Source of the DNA: Polyangium fumosum
Lineage (GTDB): Bacteria; Myxococcota_A; Polyangia; Polyangiales; Polyangiaceae
Assembly: GCF_005144585.1 (NCBI RefSeq)
Contig: NZ_SSMQ01000001.1
Span: 124,001-188,000 of the forward strand
Direction of reading: 5' to 3'
Length of the DNA: 64,000 nt
The notes under the pieces were generated by a model. It searched no databases and was not told the DNA's origin. It was given only the letters and a program-made list of their open reading frames with translations. This document shows positions 52,014 to 61,314 of the stretch, piece after piece; position 1 is the first letter of the stretch, and every line of letters begins with the position of its first letter. Position numbers and translations under genes: made by a program.

Positions 52014-53546
52014 ATGAGCACCGAGAAACTCCATCCCGGCCTCGTGATCGCCGGCCGCTACCGCATCGTCAAGCAGCTCGGCGAGGGCGGCGTGGGGGCC
52101 GTATACCTCGCGCAGCACGTCCACACCGACGAGCGCCTCGCGCTGAAGGTGCTGCACAACGAGACGCTCTCCGATCCGAGCACGATCGAGCGGTTCCGCA
52201 CCGAGGCGCGCGCGCCGGCGCGCATCGACAGCGACCACATCGTGCGCGTGACCGACGCCGACGTCGCGCCGGAGCTCAACGGCGCGCCGTTCCTCGTGAT
52301 GGAGTTCCTGCGCGGGCGAGACCTCGCCGGCGAGGCGGAGGCGCGTCAAAAGCTGCACCCGAAGGAGGTCGTGCTCTACCTGCGGCAGGCCGCGCGCGCG
52401 CTCGACAAGGCCCACGGGATCGGCATCGTGCACCGCGATCTCAAGCCGGAGAACATCTTCCTCACGGTCCGCGAGGACGGCACGCCGTGCGTGAAGCTGC
52501 TCGACTTCGGCATCGCGAAGCTCACGGGCGGCGCGGCGAGCTCGATGGGCGCGCACTCGAAGACGAAGACCGGCGCCGTCTTCGGCACGCCGCTCTACAT
52601 GGCGCCCGAGCAGGCGCGGGCCCAGGCGCAGCTCATTGGACCCCCTACGGACGTGTGGGCGATCGGCCTCATCGCCGCGCGGCTCCTCCTCGGCTTCGAT
52701 TACTGGCAAGCCGAGACGATCAGCGACCTCGTCGTGCAAATCGTGGTCGATCCGATCCCGCCGCCCTCGCAAAAAGGCAGCCCCTTCGGCCCCAGGTTCG
52801 ACGCGTGGTTCTTGCGCTGCTGCAGCCGCGACGCCTCGCTACGCTTCCGCACGGCCGGTGAGGCGATCACGGAGCTCGCCGCCGCGCTCGGGATCGTCGA
52901 GGGGCCCGCGCTCGTGCTCGAAGTGACGGAGATCCTGCAGAAGGCGCACGCCGGCGAGGGGGCGCCAACGAACACGGTCGCCGGCGCGCCGATGCCGATG
53001 GCGCAGAGGGATGCGACCGCGCGGCCCGCCTTCGCGAGTACGCCGCAGCCGCAGAACCCGAGGGCCCTGACCCCGATGGGCGGAGGAGGCATCTCGCCGC
53101 AGACGGCCATGGGCGCGACCGTGCTTGCCTCCTCGACGGCCGCTCCTCTCACGCAAACGGGCCGTACGCAGAACTCGTCCGGCAGCAGCAAGGCCCCGAT
53201 CTTCGCGGCGATCGCTATTGCGCTGCTCGGGATCGTCGGCGCGGCCGTGATCTTTGGCGCGAAGGGCGACGCCAAGGATCCGAACCCCCAGGCGGCCGCC
53301 GCCACCGAGGCCGCGCCCTTGCCCCTGCCCACGCCGACGCCCAAGGCCCCCGTGGCCGCCGATCCACCGGTGAACGTCGAGCCTGCCGCGGTAGGCTCCG
53401 TCGAACCCGCGGCCGCTCCGCCTGCCGCCTCCGCGAAGCCCGCCGCGCCCACGCCAAATCCCCCTTCGGGCCGCAAGCCGCCGCCTCCGCCTCCAACGAA
53501 CAAGAAGAAGCCGAACGATGACGAACTCATGTCCGGTCGCCGCTGA
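52014..53546 (+). CDS. Membrane Ser/Thr protein kinase
   Basis: The 510-residue protein has an N-terminal eukaryotic-type kinase with Gly loop LGEGGVGAVYLA (22-33), Lys45, HRDLKPEN (140-147), DFG (164-166) and GTPLYMAPEQ. A Ser/Pro/Ala-rich linker precedes a single membrane span (about 394-416, IFAAIAIALLGIVGAAVIF). A Pro/Ala-rich periplasmic-side tail follows. The last 29 bases overlap the next gene (53518). The architecture is the same as in other myxobacterial Pkn kinases that sense envelope signals. Confidence 0.9.
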   Translation: MSTEKLHPGLVIAGRYRIVKQLGEGGVGAVYLAQHVHTDERLALKVLHNETLSDPSTIERFRTEARAPARIDSDHIVRVTDADVAPELNGAPFLVMEFLRGRDLAGEAEARQKLHPKEVVLYLRQAARALDKAHGIGIVHRDLKPENIFLTVREDGTPCVKLLDFGIAKLTGGAASSMGAHSKTKTGAVFGTPLYMAPEQARAQAQLIGPPTDVWAIGLIAARLLLGFDYWQAETISDLVVQIVVDPIPPPSQKGSPFGPRFDAWFLRCCSRDASLRFRTAGEAITELAAALGIVEGPALVLEVTEILQKAHAGEGAPTNTVAGAPMPMAQRDATARPAFASTPQPQNPRALTPMGGGGISPQTAMGATVLASSTAAPLTQTGRTQNSSGSSKAPIFAAIAIALLGIVGAAVIFGAKGDAKDPNPQAAAATEAAPLPLPTPTPKAPVAADPPVNVEPAAVGSVEPAAAPPAASAKPAAPTPNPPSGRKPPPPPPTNKKKPNDDELMSGRR

Positions 53547-54471
53547 ATTCGAGCCGCGGCGCGTTTTCCGATTCGTCGCCCCCGCGCTCCTCGGCGCGGC
53601 GCTCTTGCTGGCGCAGGCCCCGGCGCTCGCCAATGATCCGGCTGCGGCCGAGGCCCTGTTCCGCGTGGCCAAGGGCCTGATGGAGAAGAAAAACTACGAC
53701 GAGGCCTGCCCCAAATTCGAGGCGAGCTACAAGCTCGACCCGGCCGTCGGCACGAAGCTGAATTGGGCGGATTGTCTCGAAAAACAAGGTCGGCTCGCGA
53801 GCGCCTGGGGCGCGTGGGGCGAGGCGCGGGACCAGGCCAAGCGCGAGGGAGACGCGCCCCGGGCCGAGCTCGCCGCGCGCCGGCAAAAAGCGCTCGATCC
53901 GCGTCTGCCGCAATTGACGGTGCAGGTGAAGGGCAGCGTGGAGGGGCTCGGCGTGTATCGCGACGAGATCAAGCTCGAACCGGCCTCGTTCGGCGTGCCG
54001 CTGCCCGTCGACCCGGGCAAACACGTGGTGACGCTCCGGCGCGGCAAGGATGTGCTCAAAGAGGCGAGCGTCGAATCGAAGGAGAAAGGCACGGACGAGG
54101 TCACGCTCGACGCGACGGACGTGCCGCCGCCGACGCCCGAGCAGATCGCGCAGGCGCAGCCGACGCCGGACAAGGGGGACAAACCCAAATCCCGGTCCGC
54201 CACGGTGCGCCGTAGCACGGGTATGCTCGTCGGCGGCATCCTTCTCGGCATTGCGGGGGGGTTCGGCACGATCGGCGGACTCGTCGTGGTCGAAGGCACG
54301 AATGGCGCCCCGGCCGCGTGGGGCTTCACGGGCCTCAGTGTATTGGTGTTCGGGGGCGGAATCGCGATGGGCGTCATCGGCAACCAGAAGGTCCCGCGCA
54401 AGCCCGAGGTGACGTACGTGCCCGAGGTCTTCATCGGGCCGAGCTCGGTCATGGTGCGCGGGGTGTTCTGA
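53518..54471 (+). CDS. TPR-like secreted/membrane protein overlapping the kinase gene
   Basis: The 317-residue protein has an N-terminal signal (about 17-38, ending APALA), then a TPR-like stretch (AEALFRVAKGLMEKKNYDEA and EASYKLDP). A beta-rich central domain (VQVKGSVEGLGVYRDEI) resembles PEGA-type modules. Two hydrophobic segments lie at about 235-258 and 262-283. It starts 29 bases inside the end of the kinase gene, so translation is coupled. It likely works with that kinase in the envelope; that is inference. Confidence 0.8.
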   Translation: MTNSCPVAAEFEPRRVFRFVAPALLGAALLLAQAPALANDPAAAEALFRVAKGLMEKKNYDEACPKFEASYKLDPAVGTKLNWADCLEKQGRLASAWGAWGEARDQAKREGDAPRAELAARRQKALDPRLPQLTVQVKGSVEGLGVYRDEIKLEPASFGVPLPVDPGKHVVTLRRGKDVLKEASVESKEKGTDEVTLDATDVPPPTPEQIAQAQPTPDKGDKPKSRSATVRRSTGMLVGGILLGIAGGFGTIGGLVVVEGTNGAPAAWGFTGLSVLVFGGGIAMGVIGNQKVPRKPEVTYVPEVFIGPSSVMVRGVF

Positions 54472-54673
54472 GCGGGAGGCGTGCTCTCCGGCGCGCTCCT
54501 CGCCCTGTCGGGCTCGGTCTGACCGGCCGCATTCCCGCGTTGCGTCCGCCCGAGCCCGCCCGCGGCGGCCCTGCCCGTCCGGGCGCGCCGCGCGGCCGGT
54601 TTGAAATGCTTCCGCTCGAAGAAGCAGCGAAGGGGCTTGCGACCACGCGACGCGATCCAAACATTCGCTGGCA

Positions 54674-55315
54674 ATGGTCGCATTAGCTCCGTCCACGGTA
54701 GAGCCCGGCCCTGATTCGCCCGCCCAGGACACCGAAGAAACGACGCAGCCGAGGCTGCGCGCCGTCTCGGTTCCCCCGCCCAATTCGGCGGTCCGCAGGA
54801 TCACGCCGCCGGCGGAGCGAAAAAAGGACCCGTACATCGTGCTCGTGGGGCTCGACCTCTCGGAGCCCGGCGGCCGGGCCTGGCGGTTCGCATTTGATCT
54901 GGCGGAGCTGCGGGGCGAAGAGACCGAGATTCACGCCGTGGTGATCGGGGCGCGTGGCATGGCGCCGCGCATCAAGGACGTGGCCACGCCGCGGGTGTCG
55001 ACCTCCCACGCGAGCGAGGCAAAGCTGCCGCCTTTGAAGGTGCTCGAACATCGATCCGCGGGCGGGCAAGCGCGGCTGATGGCCATGCATTATCGGGACG
55101 GACGGCCGGACAAAGCCATCGTGAACCTGGCGCACGAGATAGGCGCCGATCTCATCGTCGTGGCGAGCCATCCGCCGAGCCGGCTCGAACGCCTCTTCGG
55201 CGGCCCGCTCGCCGATCGAATCGCGCGCAATGCGCCATGTCCCGTCGTGATCGTCCGCCCGAAGCGCGACGAGGACGACCCGGGCGTCGACCAATACGAT
55301 CCGCGTCTTCGCTAG
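54674..55315 (+). CDS. Universal stress protein with N-terminal extension
   Basis: The 213-residue protein has an N-terminal low-complexity region (about 1-50) then a UspA fold: PYIVLVGLDLSEPGG, then a long middle, and the end of the fold VASHPPSRLERLFGGPLADRIARNAPCPVVIV. The ATP-binding pattern G-x2-G-x9-G-S/T is weak, so ATP binding is uncertain. Its stop overlaps the stop of the convergent GGT gene by 3-4 bases (CTAG). Confidence 0.75.
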   Translation: MVALAPSTVEPGPDSPAQDTEETTQPRLRAVSVPPPNSAVRRITPPAERKKDPYIVLVGLDLSEPGGRAWRFAFDLAELRGEETEIHAVVIGARGMAPRIKDVATPRVSTSHASEAKLPPLKVLEHRSAGGQARLMAMHYRDGRPDKAIVNLAHEIGADLIVVASHPPSRLERLFGGPLADRIARNAPCPVVIVRPKRDEDDPGVDQYDPRLR

Positions 55316-57204
55316 GGACGGGCGCTCTTCGCCTTTTCCACGTCGGCCCGGGAGACCCCCTCGGCCGTGCCTCCCTCGCGGGGATCGGCGATGCCGTAGG
55401 CGATGCCCGTCTGCGGGTCGACGAGGATGTCGTTCGCGTCGCCCTGCGTGAGGTTGCTTTGCTCGATCGTGTGGCCGCGCCGCGCGAGCTCGGCGAGCAC
55501 CTCCCGCGACGGCGGGCGTTGCTTCTCCACGCGCAGTTTGTCCGGCTGGAACTGGTGGTGCAGGCGGCCGCTCGTGATGGCCTCGTCGATCGTCATGCCC
55601 CAGTCGACGAGATTGCGGAACACCTGCGCCACGGTGTTCGGGATCGTGTCGCCGCCCGGCGAGCCGAGCACGAGCGCGAGGCGTCCGCCTTGCGTGACGA
55701 GGGTCGGCGACATCGAGGTCGCCATGCGTTTGCCCGGCGCGACGACGTTCGGCCCGTCCTTCGAGAAGCCGCCGAGCGCGTTGCCGAGCAGGACACCGGT
55801 GCCGGGCACGACGACCTTCGCGCCGAACCCGGCCGAGAGCGTGTAGGTGCAAGCGACGGCGTTGCCCTCGGCGTCGACGATCGAGAAGTGCGTGGTCTCG
55901 GGCGACTCCTGCGCGGCCTCGGGCATCGCCGCCGCGAGTGTGGCCGAGGGCGTGGCCCGGGCCGGGTCGATCGCGGGCTTGCGCGTCGCGAGGTGCGCGC
56001 CGGAGAGGAGCGCTTGGAGCTTCGTGTCGAGGTCCTTCGGCCCGAAGTCCGGATCGGCCGCGACGAGGCGGCGATCGGCGTAGGCGCGCCGCGCGGCCTC
56101 GACGAAGAGGTGCAGCGCGTCGGCCGAGCCCGGCTTCTGCTCGTACGCCCGCGCGCGTTCGAGCGAGAGCATGATCTGCGCGAACGCGACGCCGCCCATC
56201 GACGGCGGAGGCGCGGTCTCCACGGAGAAACCGCGGTACGAGAAGCGCAGCGGCGCGCGCAGCTTCGCGCGGTAGTCGGCCATGTCCTTGGCCGTCACGT
56301 ACCCGCTGCCCTTCTTCATCCATTCATCGAGCGTGTGCGCGAAAAATCCTTCGTAGAAGGCGCGCGGGCCTTCCTTCGCGATCGACTCGAGCGTGCGCGC
56401 GAGGTCGGGCTGGCGCACTCGTTCGCCTTCGGCGAGCGGCTTTTTGCCTTTGCCCCAGATCGCGCGGGCGGCAGGGTCGTGCTCGAGTTTGTTCCAGGCC
56501 CACGCGAGCGTGAGCGCTTGGCGCGGGCCGAGCGCGTGTCCTTTTTTCGCGAGCTCGATGGCGGGCGCGAGGAGCTCGGCGAGCGGGCGCGTGCCGAAAC
56601 GTTCGAGCGCGAGGGACAAACCCGCGACGGTGCCCGGTACGCCCGCCGAGCGGAGGCCGATGCCGCCGTCGTGATCGAGCATCGCGAGCACCTTTTCGGT
56701 CGTGGCGCCGGCCGCGGGCGCGGTCTCGCGGAAGTCGACGAAGTGGGTCTCGCCGCTCTTCAGGCGGATCATCATCACGCCGCCACCGCCGATGTTTCCG
56801 GCCGAGGGATGCGTGACGGCGAGCGCGTAGGCGACGGCCACCGCAGCGTCGACGGCGTTGCCGCCGCGGCGCAGGACGGTCGCGCCGATGCGCGTGGCGT
56901 TTTTCTCGACGGAGGTGACGAGGCCGGCCTCGCCCTGCACGGCGCGCTTGCCGCCCGGTCGAAGGGCGACGGGCGGATCGGGCGGCGGTGGAGCCGGGTA
57001 AGGGTCGGGCGCGGGCGCAGGCGCGCTCGCGGAGGCCGACGTCGCGGGGACGACGGCCACGGGCGCGGTCGTGGAGGCGGTCGGGGCAGCGGCCGTCGCG
57101 GCGGGGGGAGGGGGCGCGGCGTCGTCACGCGGCGCGGGCGTCTGTGCGACGCAGGCCGAGACGAGCGCCGCCGCGAGGAGGAAAAGTCTCGGTCGCGCGG
57201 GCAT
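55312..57204 (-). CDS. ggt: Gamma-glutamyltransferase (lipoprotein)
   Basis: The 630-residue protein has a lipobox LVSAC (Cys18) and a Pro/Ala-rich linker (about 20-80), then a gamma-glutamyltransferase. The large-subunit start has GGNAVDAAVAVAYALAVTHP and GGGGVMMIRL. The small subunit starts at the catalytic Thr437 in ETTHFSIVD, made by self-cleavage. GTGVLLGNALGGF and SMSPTLV with PGGDTIPN complete the pattern. These enzymes hydrolyse or transfer the gamma-glutamyl group of glutathione and peptides. The ATG 57204 is chosen because of the lipobox; a longer version upstream overlaps another gene. Confidence 0.9.
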   Translation of the reverse strand: MPARPRLFLLAAALVSACVAQTPAPRDDAAPPPPAATAAAPTASTTAPVAVVPATSASASAPAPAPDPYPAPPPPDPPVALRPGGKRAVQGEAGLVTSVEKNATRIGATVLRRGGNAVDAAVAVAYALAVTHPSAGNIGGGGVMMIRLKSGETHFVDFRETAPAAGATTEKVLAMLDHDGGIGLRSAGVPGTVAGLSLALERFGTRPLAELLAPAIELAKKGHALGPRQALTLAWAWNKLEHDPAARAIWGKGKKPLAEGERVRQPDLARTLESIAKEGPRAFYEGFFAHTLDEWMKKGSGYVTAKDMADYRAKLRAPLRFSYRGFSVETAPPPSMGGVAFAQIMLSLERARAYEQKPGSADALHLFVEAARRAYADRRLVAADPDFGPKDLDTKLQALLSGAHLATRKPAIDPARATPSATLAAAMPEAAQESPETTHFSIVDAEGNAVACTYTLSAGFGAKVVVPGTGVLLGNALGGFSKDGPNVVAPGKRMATSMSPTLVTQGGRLALVLGSPGGDTIPNTVAQVFRNLVDWGMTIDEAITSGRLHHQFQPDKLRVEKQRPPSREVLAELARRGHTIEQSNLTQGDANDILVDPQTGIAYGIADPREGGTAEGVSRADVEKAKSARP

Positions 57205-57245
57205 CGGCGGGGGGACTCTAGCGCACGCCCCCCCGAAGCCAGCGA

Positions 57246-58130
57246 CTACTTCTTCTGGTTCTTGCGGCGGCCGAGCGCGAGGCCAAAGGCCGCGAGGGCG
57301 CCGAGGATGCCGGCCGCGCTGCCCGACGTGTTGCCGGGGCTCTGGGCGCAGGAGACGCCCGCCTCGCCCGTGGCGGTGCAGCGACCGCCGTTGCACTGCG
57401 CGTCGCCGCGCGCGTAGCCCTCGACCTTGATCTCGAGCAGGCTCTCGAGCTGCGCGACGCACTGGTCGATCTGCTCGCCGACGTCGACGTACTGGCCGTC
57501 GCAGAAGAGCGCGCCGTCGGGCTTCGTGCAGGCGACCTCGCAGCCGCCCTGGAGCTTGGTCTCGCAGTTGATGAAGCCCTTGGCCTGGCAGTCGACCTGG
57601 CAGTCGATGTTGGCCTGCGCGTCGCAGGAGCCGGAGCAACACGAGGAGCACTGCGCCTTGCAGTCCGCGCTGGGCGGCGTGGCCTCGCAGCGCGCGTCAC
57701 ACTCGCCGCCACACGTGGCCTCGCAGGAGGCGCGGCACCGAGCGCTGTCGGGATCGGCGGCGCAGGCGCCGTTGCAGCTCGCGCCGCAGTCGGCGCGGCA
57801 GGAAGCGCCGCACTCGAAGCTGCCGGGGTCGACGTTGCACTCCGCCTCGCAGCTCGCCGAGCAGCTTGCGGTGCACGAGGCTTCGATCTGCGCGTTGCAC
57901 TGGCCGCTGCAGCCGACATAGAGGTCGGCGGCGCACTGGACCTGGAAGTTCAAAGGCTGGCAGGCGGCGACACATCCGCCCTCGACGCGCATCTCGCATT
58001 TGGCGTTCGCGGCGAGCTCGATGCCGCCGCAAGCGCTGATGGTCTTGGCGTCGGCCGACGAAGCAAAGCCGAAGGTCGTGGCGGCGGCGAGCGCGGCGGC
58101 GGCGAAGATCGGGGCAAGGGAAGTACGCAT
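57246..58130 (-). CDS. Cys-rich secreted protein with MYXO-CTERM-like tail
   Basis: The 294-residue protein has a signal peptide (1-28, ending ADA) and about 56 Cys. The centre is a string of Cys-x3-Cys steps (CTASCSASCEAECNV, CRADCGASCNGAC, CRASCEATCGGECDARC). The C-terminus has GSAAGILGALAAFGLALGRR: a hydrophobic span then basic residues, as in MYXO-CTERM sorting tails. That motif usually has a Cys ahead (CAQSPGNTSG is present here). Such tails are processed for surface attachment. The regular Cys spacing suggests a disulphide or metal-rich rod. The ATG has AGGAGAA upstream. Confidence 0.8.
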   Translation of the reverse strand: MRTSLAPIFAAAALAAATTFGFASSADAKTISACGGIELAANAKCEMRVEGGCVAACQPLNFQVQCAADLYVGCSGQCNAQIEASCTASCSASCEAECNVDPGSFECGASCRADCGASCNGACAADPDSARCRASCEATCGGECDARCEATPPSADCKAQCSSCCSGSCDAQANIDCQVDCQAKGFINCETKLQGGCEVACTKPDGALFCDGQYVDVGEQIDQCVAQLESLLEIKVEGYARGDAQCNGGRCTATGEAGVSCAQSPGNTSGSAAGILGALAAFGLALGRRKNQKK

Positions 58131-58321
58131 GAGTTCGTTCTCCTGTGTGGACGAGGGGTCCCTCGATCGCGGCGCCCCCGAGTGCAAGGGGACGACCACC
58201 CGCGAGGGTACGTCCTGCGTTCGACGATCCACCGAGGATTTCGAAACGGTCGAGCGTCGTCGTTCACGCCGCGTCGGGCGGCGCTGTCATAGCGGTGGTC
58301 GCACGTCCGACCAGGTCGAGT

Positions 58322-59368
58322 TCACGGCGTGATGCGATCCGCGATCCTGCCCGGGCCGTACCGCGCCACGATGCCTTCACGTGCCGCGCCCGGCATGCTG
58401 CTCGTCACGAAGTTCCCGCCGACGGCCCAGTACGTGCCAGTGCCATCGGCCCAGGCCGCGTGCAGATCGGCATAGGGTGGCACGTCGAACTCGTCCACCC
58501 ACGTGCCCGCGCCGAGGCGCTGCTTCAAGCCGCCGAAGCCCACGACGACCACCTCGCCGGGCGCGTTGCAAGCCACGCCGTTCACGCCGTTCGTGAGCGC
58601 GACGTCGAGCTTTTGCCAGGAGGCGCCGTCCGAGCGGAGGACGTCGAACGTGCCGACGGCATAGACCTCGTTCGGGCCGCAGCCGTTCACCGTGAAGAGT
58701 GTGCCAGACGCGAGCGGCGGATCCGATTCGAGGGCCCACGCTGCGCCCTTCTTATGCCAGATCGTGCCGTACTCACCGACCACGTAGAGGTCGTCGGAGC
58801 TCGTGCCCCAGACCTTGTAGTGCGCCCGCCCGAGCGGCATGCCGGGCAAGGTCACGGGCGTCCAGGTGCTCCCGTCCCAGTGCAGGACCACGTCGTTCGG
58901 CGCGCCGGCGCCGCCCTCGGGCGTGCCGCCGACAGCCCAGGCGTCGGCCTTGCCGGCTGCCCAGACGCCCCACAGCGTCGCCGTGGTGCCGGAAACGTGC
59001 TCCGTGAAGGTCGAGCCGTCCCAGTGGGTGATGCGGCCCTCTTCGCCGACCATCCAGACATCGTCCGGGCCCGAGCCGGACACCCACCAGTACGTCTGGT
59101 CGCCGCCGGGAGAAAGCTCGCGGAAGGCATCGCCGTCGAAGTGGACGACGAGCGACTCCTTGCCGTTGCCGAGCGGGCCGCCGACGGCGAAGACGTCCTT
59201 CGGGCCGCTGCCCCACACGCTGAGCACCGCACGGTCGAGGTCGCTCCCGTCGAGCGCGACTTGCCACGCGGACGTTTCCGAGGAAGGCGGGGGGTCCGGG
59301 GGCGGATCGGAGCAGCCGGCCGCGAGCGTGGCGAGCGTGAGCACGAGCGGGAGGCGAAGGCGCTTCAC
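58322..59368 (-). CDS. Beta-propeller-like lipoprotein
   Basis: The 348-residue protein has a lipobox LAAGC (Cys19). The mature part has repeats with the pattern V-W-G-(S/T)-x-P/S-x-D-(V/L)-(F/Y)-x-V-G: SVWGSGPKDVFAVGG, VSGSGPDDVWMVGE, GVWAAGKADAWAVGG, KVWGTSSDDLYVVGE, and NGCGPNEVYAVG. These are common in myxobacterial surface proteins of type GLUG/beta-propeller. Its GTG start overlaps the stop of the gene before it (GTGA), showing coupling. It is the third gene of the operon with 59365 and 60057. Confidence 0.8.
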   Translation of the reverse strand: MKRLRLPLVLTLATLAAGCSDPPPDPPPSSETSAWQVALDGSDLDRAVLSVWGSGPKDVFAVGGPLGNGKESLVVHFDGDAFRELSPGGDQTYWWVSGSGPDDVWMVGEEGRITHWDGSTFTEHVSGTTATLWGVWAAGKADAWAVGGTPEGGAGAPNDVVLHWDGSTWTPVTLPGMPLGRAHYKVWGTSSDDLYVVGEYGTIWHKKGAAWALESDPPLASGTLFTVNGCGPNEVYAVGTFDVLRSDGASWQKLDVALTNGVNGVACNAPGEVVVVGFGGLKQRLGAGTWVDEFDVPPYADLHAAWADGTGTYWAVGGNFVTSSMPGAAREGIVARYGPGRIADRITP

Positions 59369-60054
59369 GGCGATCCTCCAGAGGCATCCGCGGCCCCGTC
59401 CGCGCCGGCGTCGAGGTCCGGATCGGACGGGCCGGCGTCGGGATCACACTGCATGCCGAGGATGTAGTCACCCGCGCACATGCAGAGGCACTCGGCCTCG
59501 CGCCCGGGTTCGTCGCAGCGCGGGGTGACGGTCATGATCTTCGTGACCTTCTTCCCGTCGCGATCCGTGAGCGAGACCGTGAGCTCGTAGGGTTTGTCGA
59601 AGAGGTCGTCCTCGGCCCACTGGTTCGGACACGCCGCGATGTTCGAGAACGAGGAGATGTCCGTCGGCGCGCTGCGGCCGTAGCCGTCGTCCGTGGGCGC
59701 GAGGTTGACGGTGCGATTGTCTAGACGAACTTGCTTCGTCACCGGGTCGCGCAGGGCGCCCGCGATGCGGACGGCGCACGGGTCGACGTTCGTCGCCCGC
59801 ACGCCGGCGAAGACGACACGGCCGCCCTGCGGCGGGAAGATCAAGGAGACGCTCGATCCATCACTGATCGGCTGGATCTCGCGCTCGGGGTCGAGCGCGA
59901 TCACCTCCATGATCGGCTCGGCCGAAGGGTCGCCGAGATACGCGAGCTTGCAGCCCCCGATGATGATGCCGGCGTCCTCCTCCGACGGCGGCGGCGGCAC
60001 GGGAGAGCTGCAAGCAGCGAGCACGAGCGCGAGCGCGAGACAGCGTTTGTCCAC
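59365..60054 (-). CDS. Small lipoprotein in copper monooxygenase operon
   Basis: The 229-residue protein has a lipobox LVLAAC (Cys15). The mature part is beta-rich, with one region of Cys (TPRCDEPGREAECLCMC) and a tail rich in Asp/Ala/Gly. No known family. The GTG starts 2 bp after the stop of the monooxygenase-like gene and its stop overlaps the GTG of the next gene, so all three are translationally coupled. Confidence 0.75.
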   Translation of the reverse strand: MDKRCLALALVLAACSSPVPPPPSEEDAGIIIGGCKLAYLGDPSAEPIMEVIALDPEREIQPISDGSSVSLIFPPQGGRVVFAGVRATNVDPCAVRIAGALRDPVTKQVRLDNRTVNLAPTDDGYGRSAPTDISSFSNIAACPNQWAEDDLFDKPYELTVSLTDRDGKKVTKIMTVTPRCDEPGREAECLCMCAGDYILGMQCDPDAGPSDPDLDAGADGAADASGGSP

Positions 60055-60056
60055 GG

Positions 60057-61139
60057 CTAGAAGCAGTTGATGTCGTCGGCCTTCGGGTAGTAGTAGACGA
60101 AGATGTTGCAGTGCTCGTTGGCCTCGACGATCGGGCCGAACGTGTAGCAACAGTCGTTCGCGCCCTGCTTGTCGAGCGCGTTCAAGCCGTCGCAGCCGAG
60201 CGAGGCCTCGGGCATCTGCCACTGGTACGAACACGTATAGAATACGCCGCTGTTCGCGGGGACTTCGAGGTCGAGCTCGGGGGACGTGAGCATCGGCGGC
60301 TCGTCCCAGGCCTGCGACGAGTAGAAGCGCTTATCCAGCGGCGGCTGTTCGCCGCTCACGCCGTCCCACGCGAACATGTCGAACTGCTTGCCGCGGCTGT
60401 GGAAGTGGCCGTTCGCGCCGATGATGTGGACGGGCTTGTCGCTCTTGAACTGGCAGGAGCCGTCGAAGGAGGGCGTCGGGTTCGAGGCACAGACGCGGAT
60501 CGACTGCTTGGTCGCGAAGAGCGTGCCGAGCTGCGCCGTCACCTTCTCCTTGGGGATCGTCCAGAAGTTCACGTTGACCTTGCCCTCGCCCGAGGGCGTG
60601 CCCTGGGTCGAGGCGTTGACGTAGTGCGTCTGGAGCATGAGCCACTCGTCGGGCATGAACTCGTTGGCGACGCCCTCGGGGAAGGACCAGTCGAGCTTGC
60701 CGTCGATCTGCGAGTTCGCGACGAGCGGCCAGTCCGCCCAGTTCGCGCTCTTGAAGCACTCGCCGACGTTGTCCGTGCCCTCCTGGACCGCGCCGTTCGC
60801 GGGATCGAGGCCCACGATCGACCGGACGCGGAAGACGTTCATGTGGTGCGAGCCGTCTTTCTGGGCGATCTGCACGCGGTTGACGTAGACGGGGCTCTCC
60901 GGATCGAGGCCGTTCGCAGCCGCCAGGTCACGCACCTTGAAGAAGTAACAGTCCTGCTTCTCGACGCCGGCCGGGACCTCGAAGAGGTTGGTCTCGATCT
61001 GGAACCCCTGACCCTGCGGGGGTGGGTCGATATGTGCCGGGTCTGCCTCCGGTGTCGGGGGGGGATTGGGCTCGCTCGAGCAAGCAAAGAAGAGGGGGGC
61101 GGCGAGCGCAAGCAACACGAGAGATCGGAAAGCGGACAT
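60057..61139 (-). CDS. Copper type II (PHM-like) monooxygenase-like lipoprotein
   Basis: The 360-residue protein has a lipobox FFAC (Cys20). It shows the three copper-ligand sites of the peptidylglycine/dopamine hydroxylase fold in the right order: HH at 98-99 (SHHMNVFRV), His172 (QTHYVN) and His-x-His at 245-247 (HFHSRG). A Met near QWQMPEA could be the Met ligand. Paired Cys (NDCCYTF) fit the disulphides. In eukaryotes this fold hydroxylates peptides or catechols with ascorbate; bacterial members are poorly known. The ATG has a GGAGGAAA ribosome site. It heads a coupled three-gene operon. Confidence 0.75.
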   Translation of the reverse strand: MSAFRSLVLLALAAPLFFACSSEPNPPPTPEADPAHIDPPPQGQGFQIETNLFEVPAGVEKQDCYFFKVRDLAAANGLDPESPVYVNRVQIAQKDGSHHMNVFRVRSIVGLDPANGAVQEGTDNVGECFKSANWADWPLVANSQIDGKLDWSFPEGVANEFMPDEWLMLQTHYVNASTQGTPSGEGKVNVNFWTIPKEKVTAQLGTLFATKQSIRVCASNPTPSFDGSCQFKSDKPVHIIGANGHFHSRGKQFDMFAWDGVSGEQPPLDKRFYSSQAWDEPPMLTSPELDLEVPANSGVFYTCSYQWQMPEASLGCDGLNALDKQGANDCCYTFGPIVEANEHCNIFVYYYPKADDINCF

Positions 61140-61314
61140 AGGTTTCCTCCCCGGGGGTGAGAAAAAGGGGACGCTAAGGACGCTACACGAAAGCAAGTCG
61201 TCGGCCATCCAGGCGCGGCGGTCCCCGCGCCCGCCCTTTCCGTGGAAGGGATGCGCAGGGAGGCGCGCGCAGGGCGCCTTGCTGCTATGGTCGCCGCACG
61301 GAGGATTTTCGTCG

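Noticed and set aside
57205-57651. N-terminal extension of the gamma-glutamyltransferase frame
   Set aside because: It would overlap the Cys-rich protein gene and remove the lipobox from the N-terminus.
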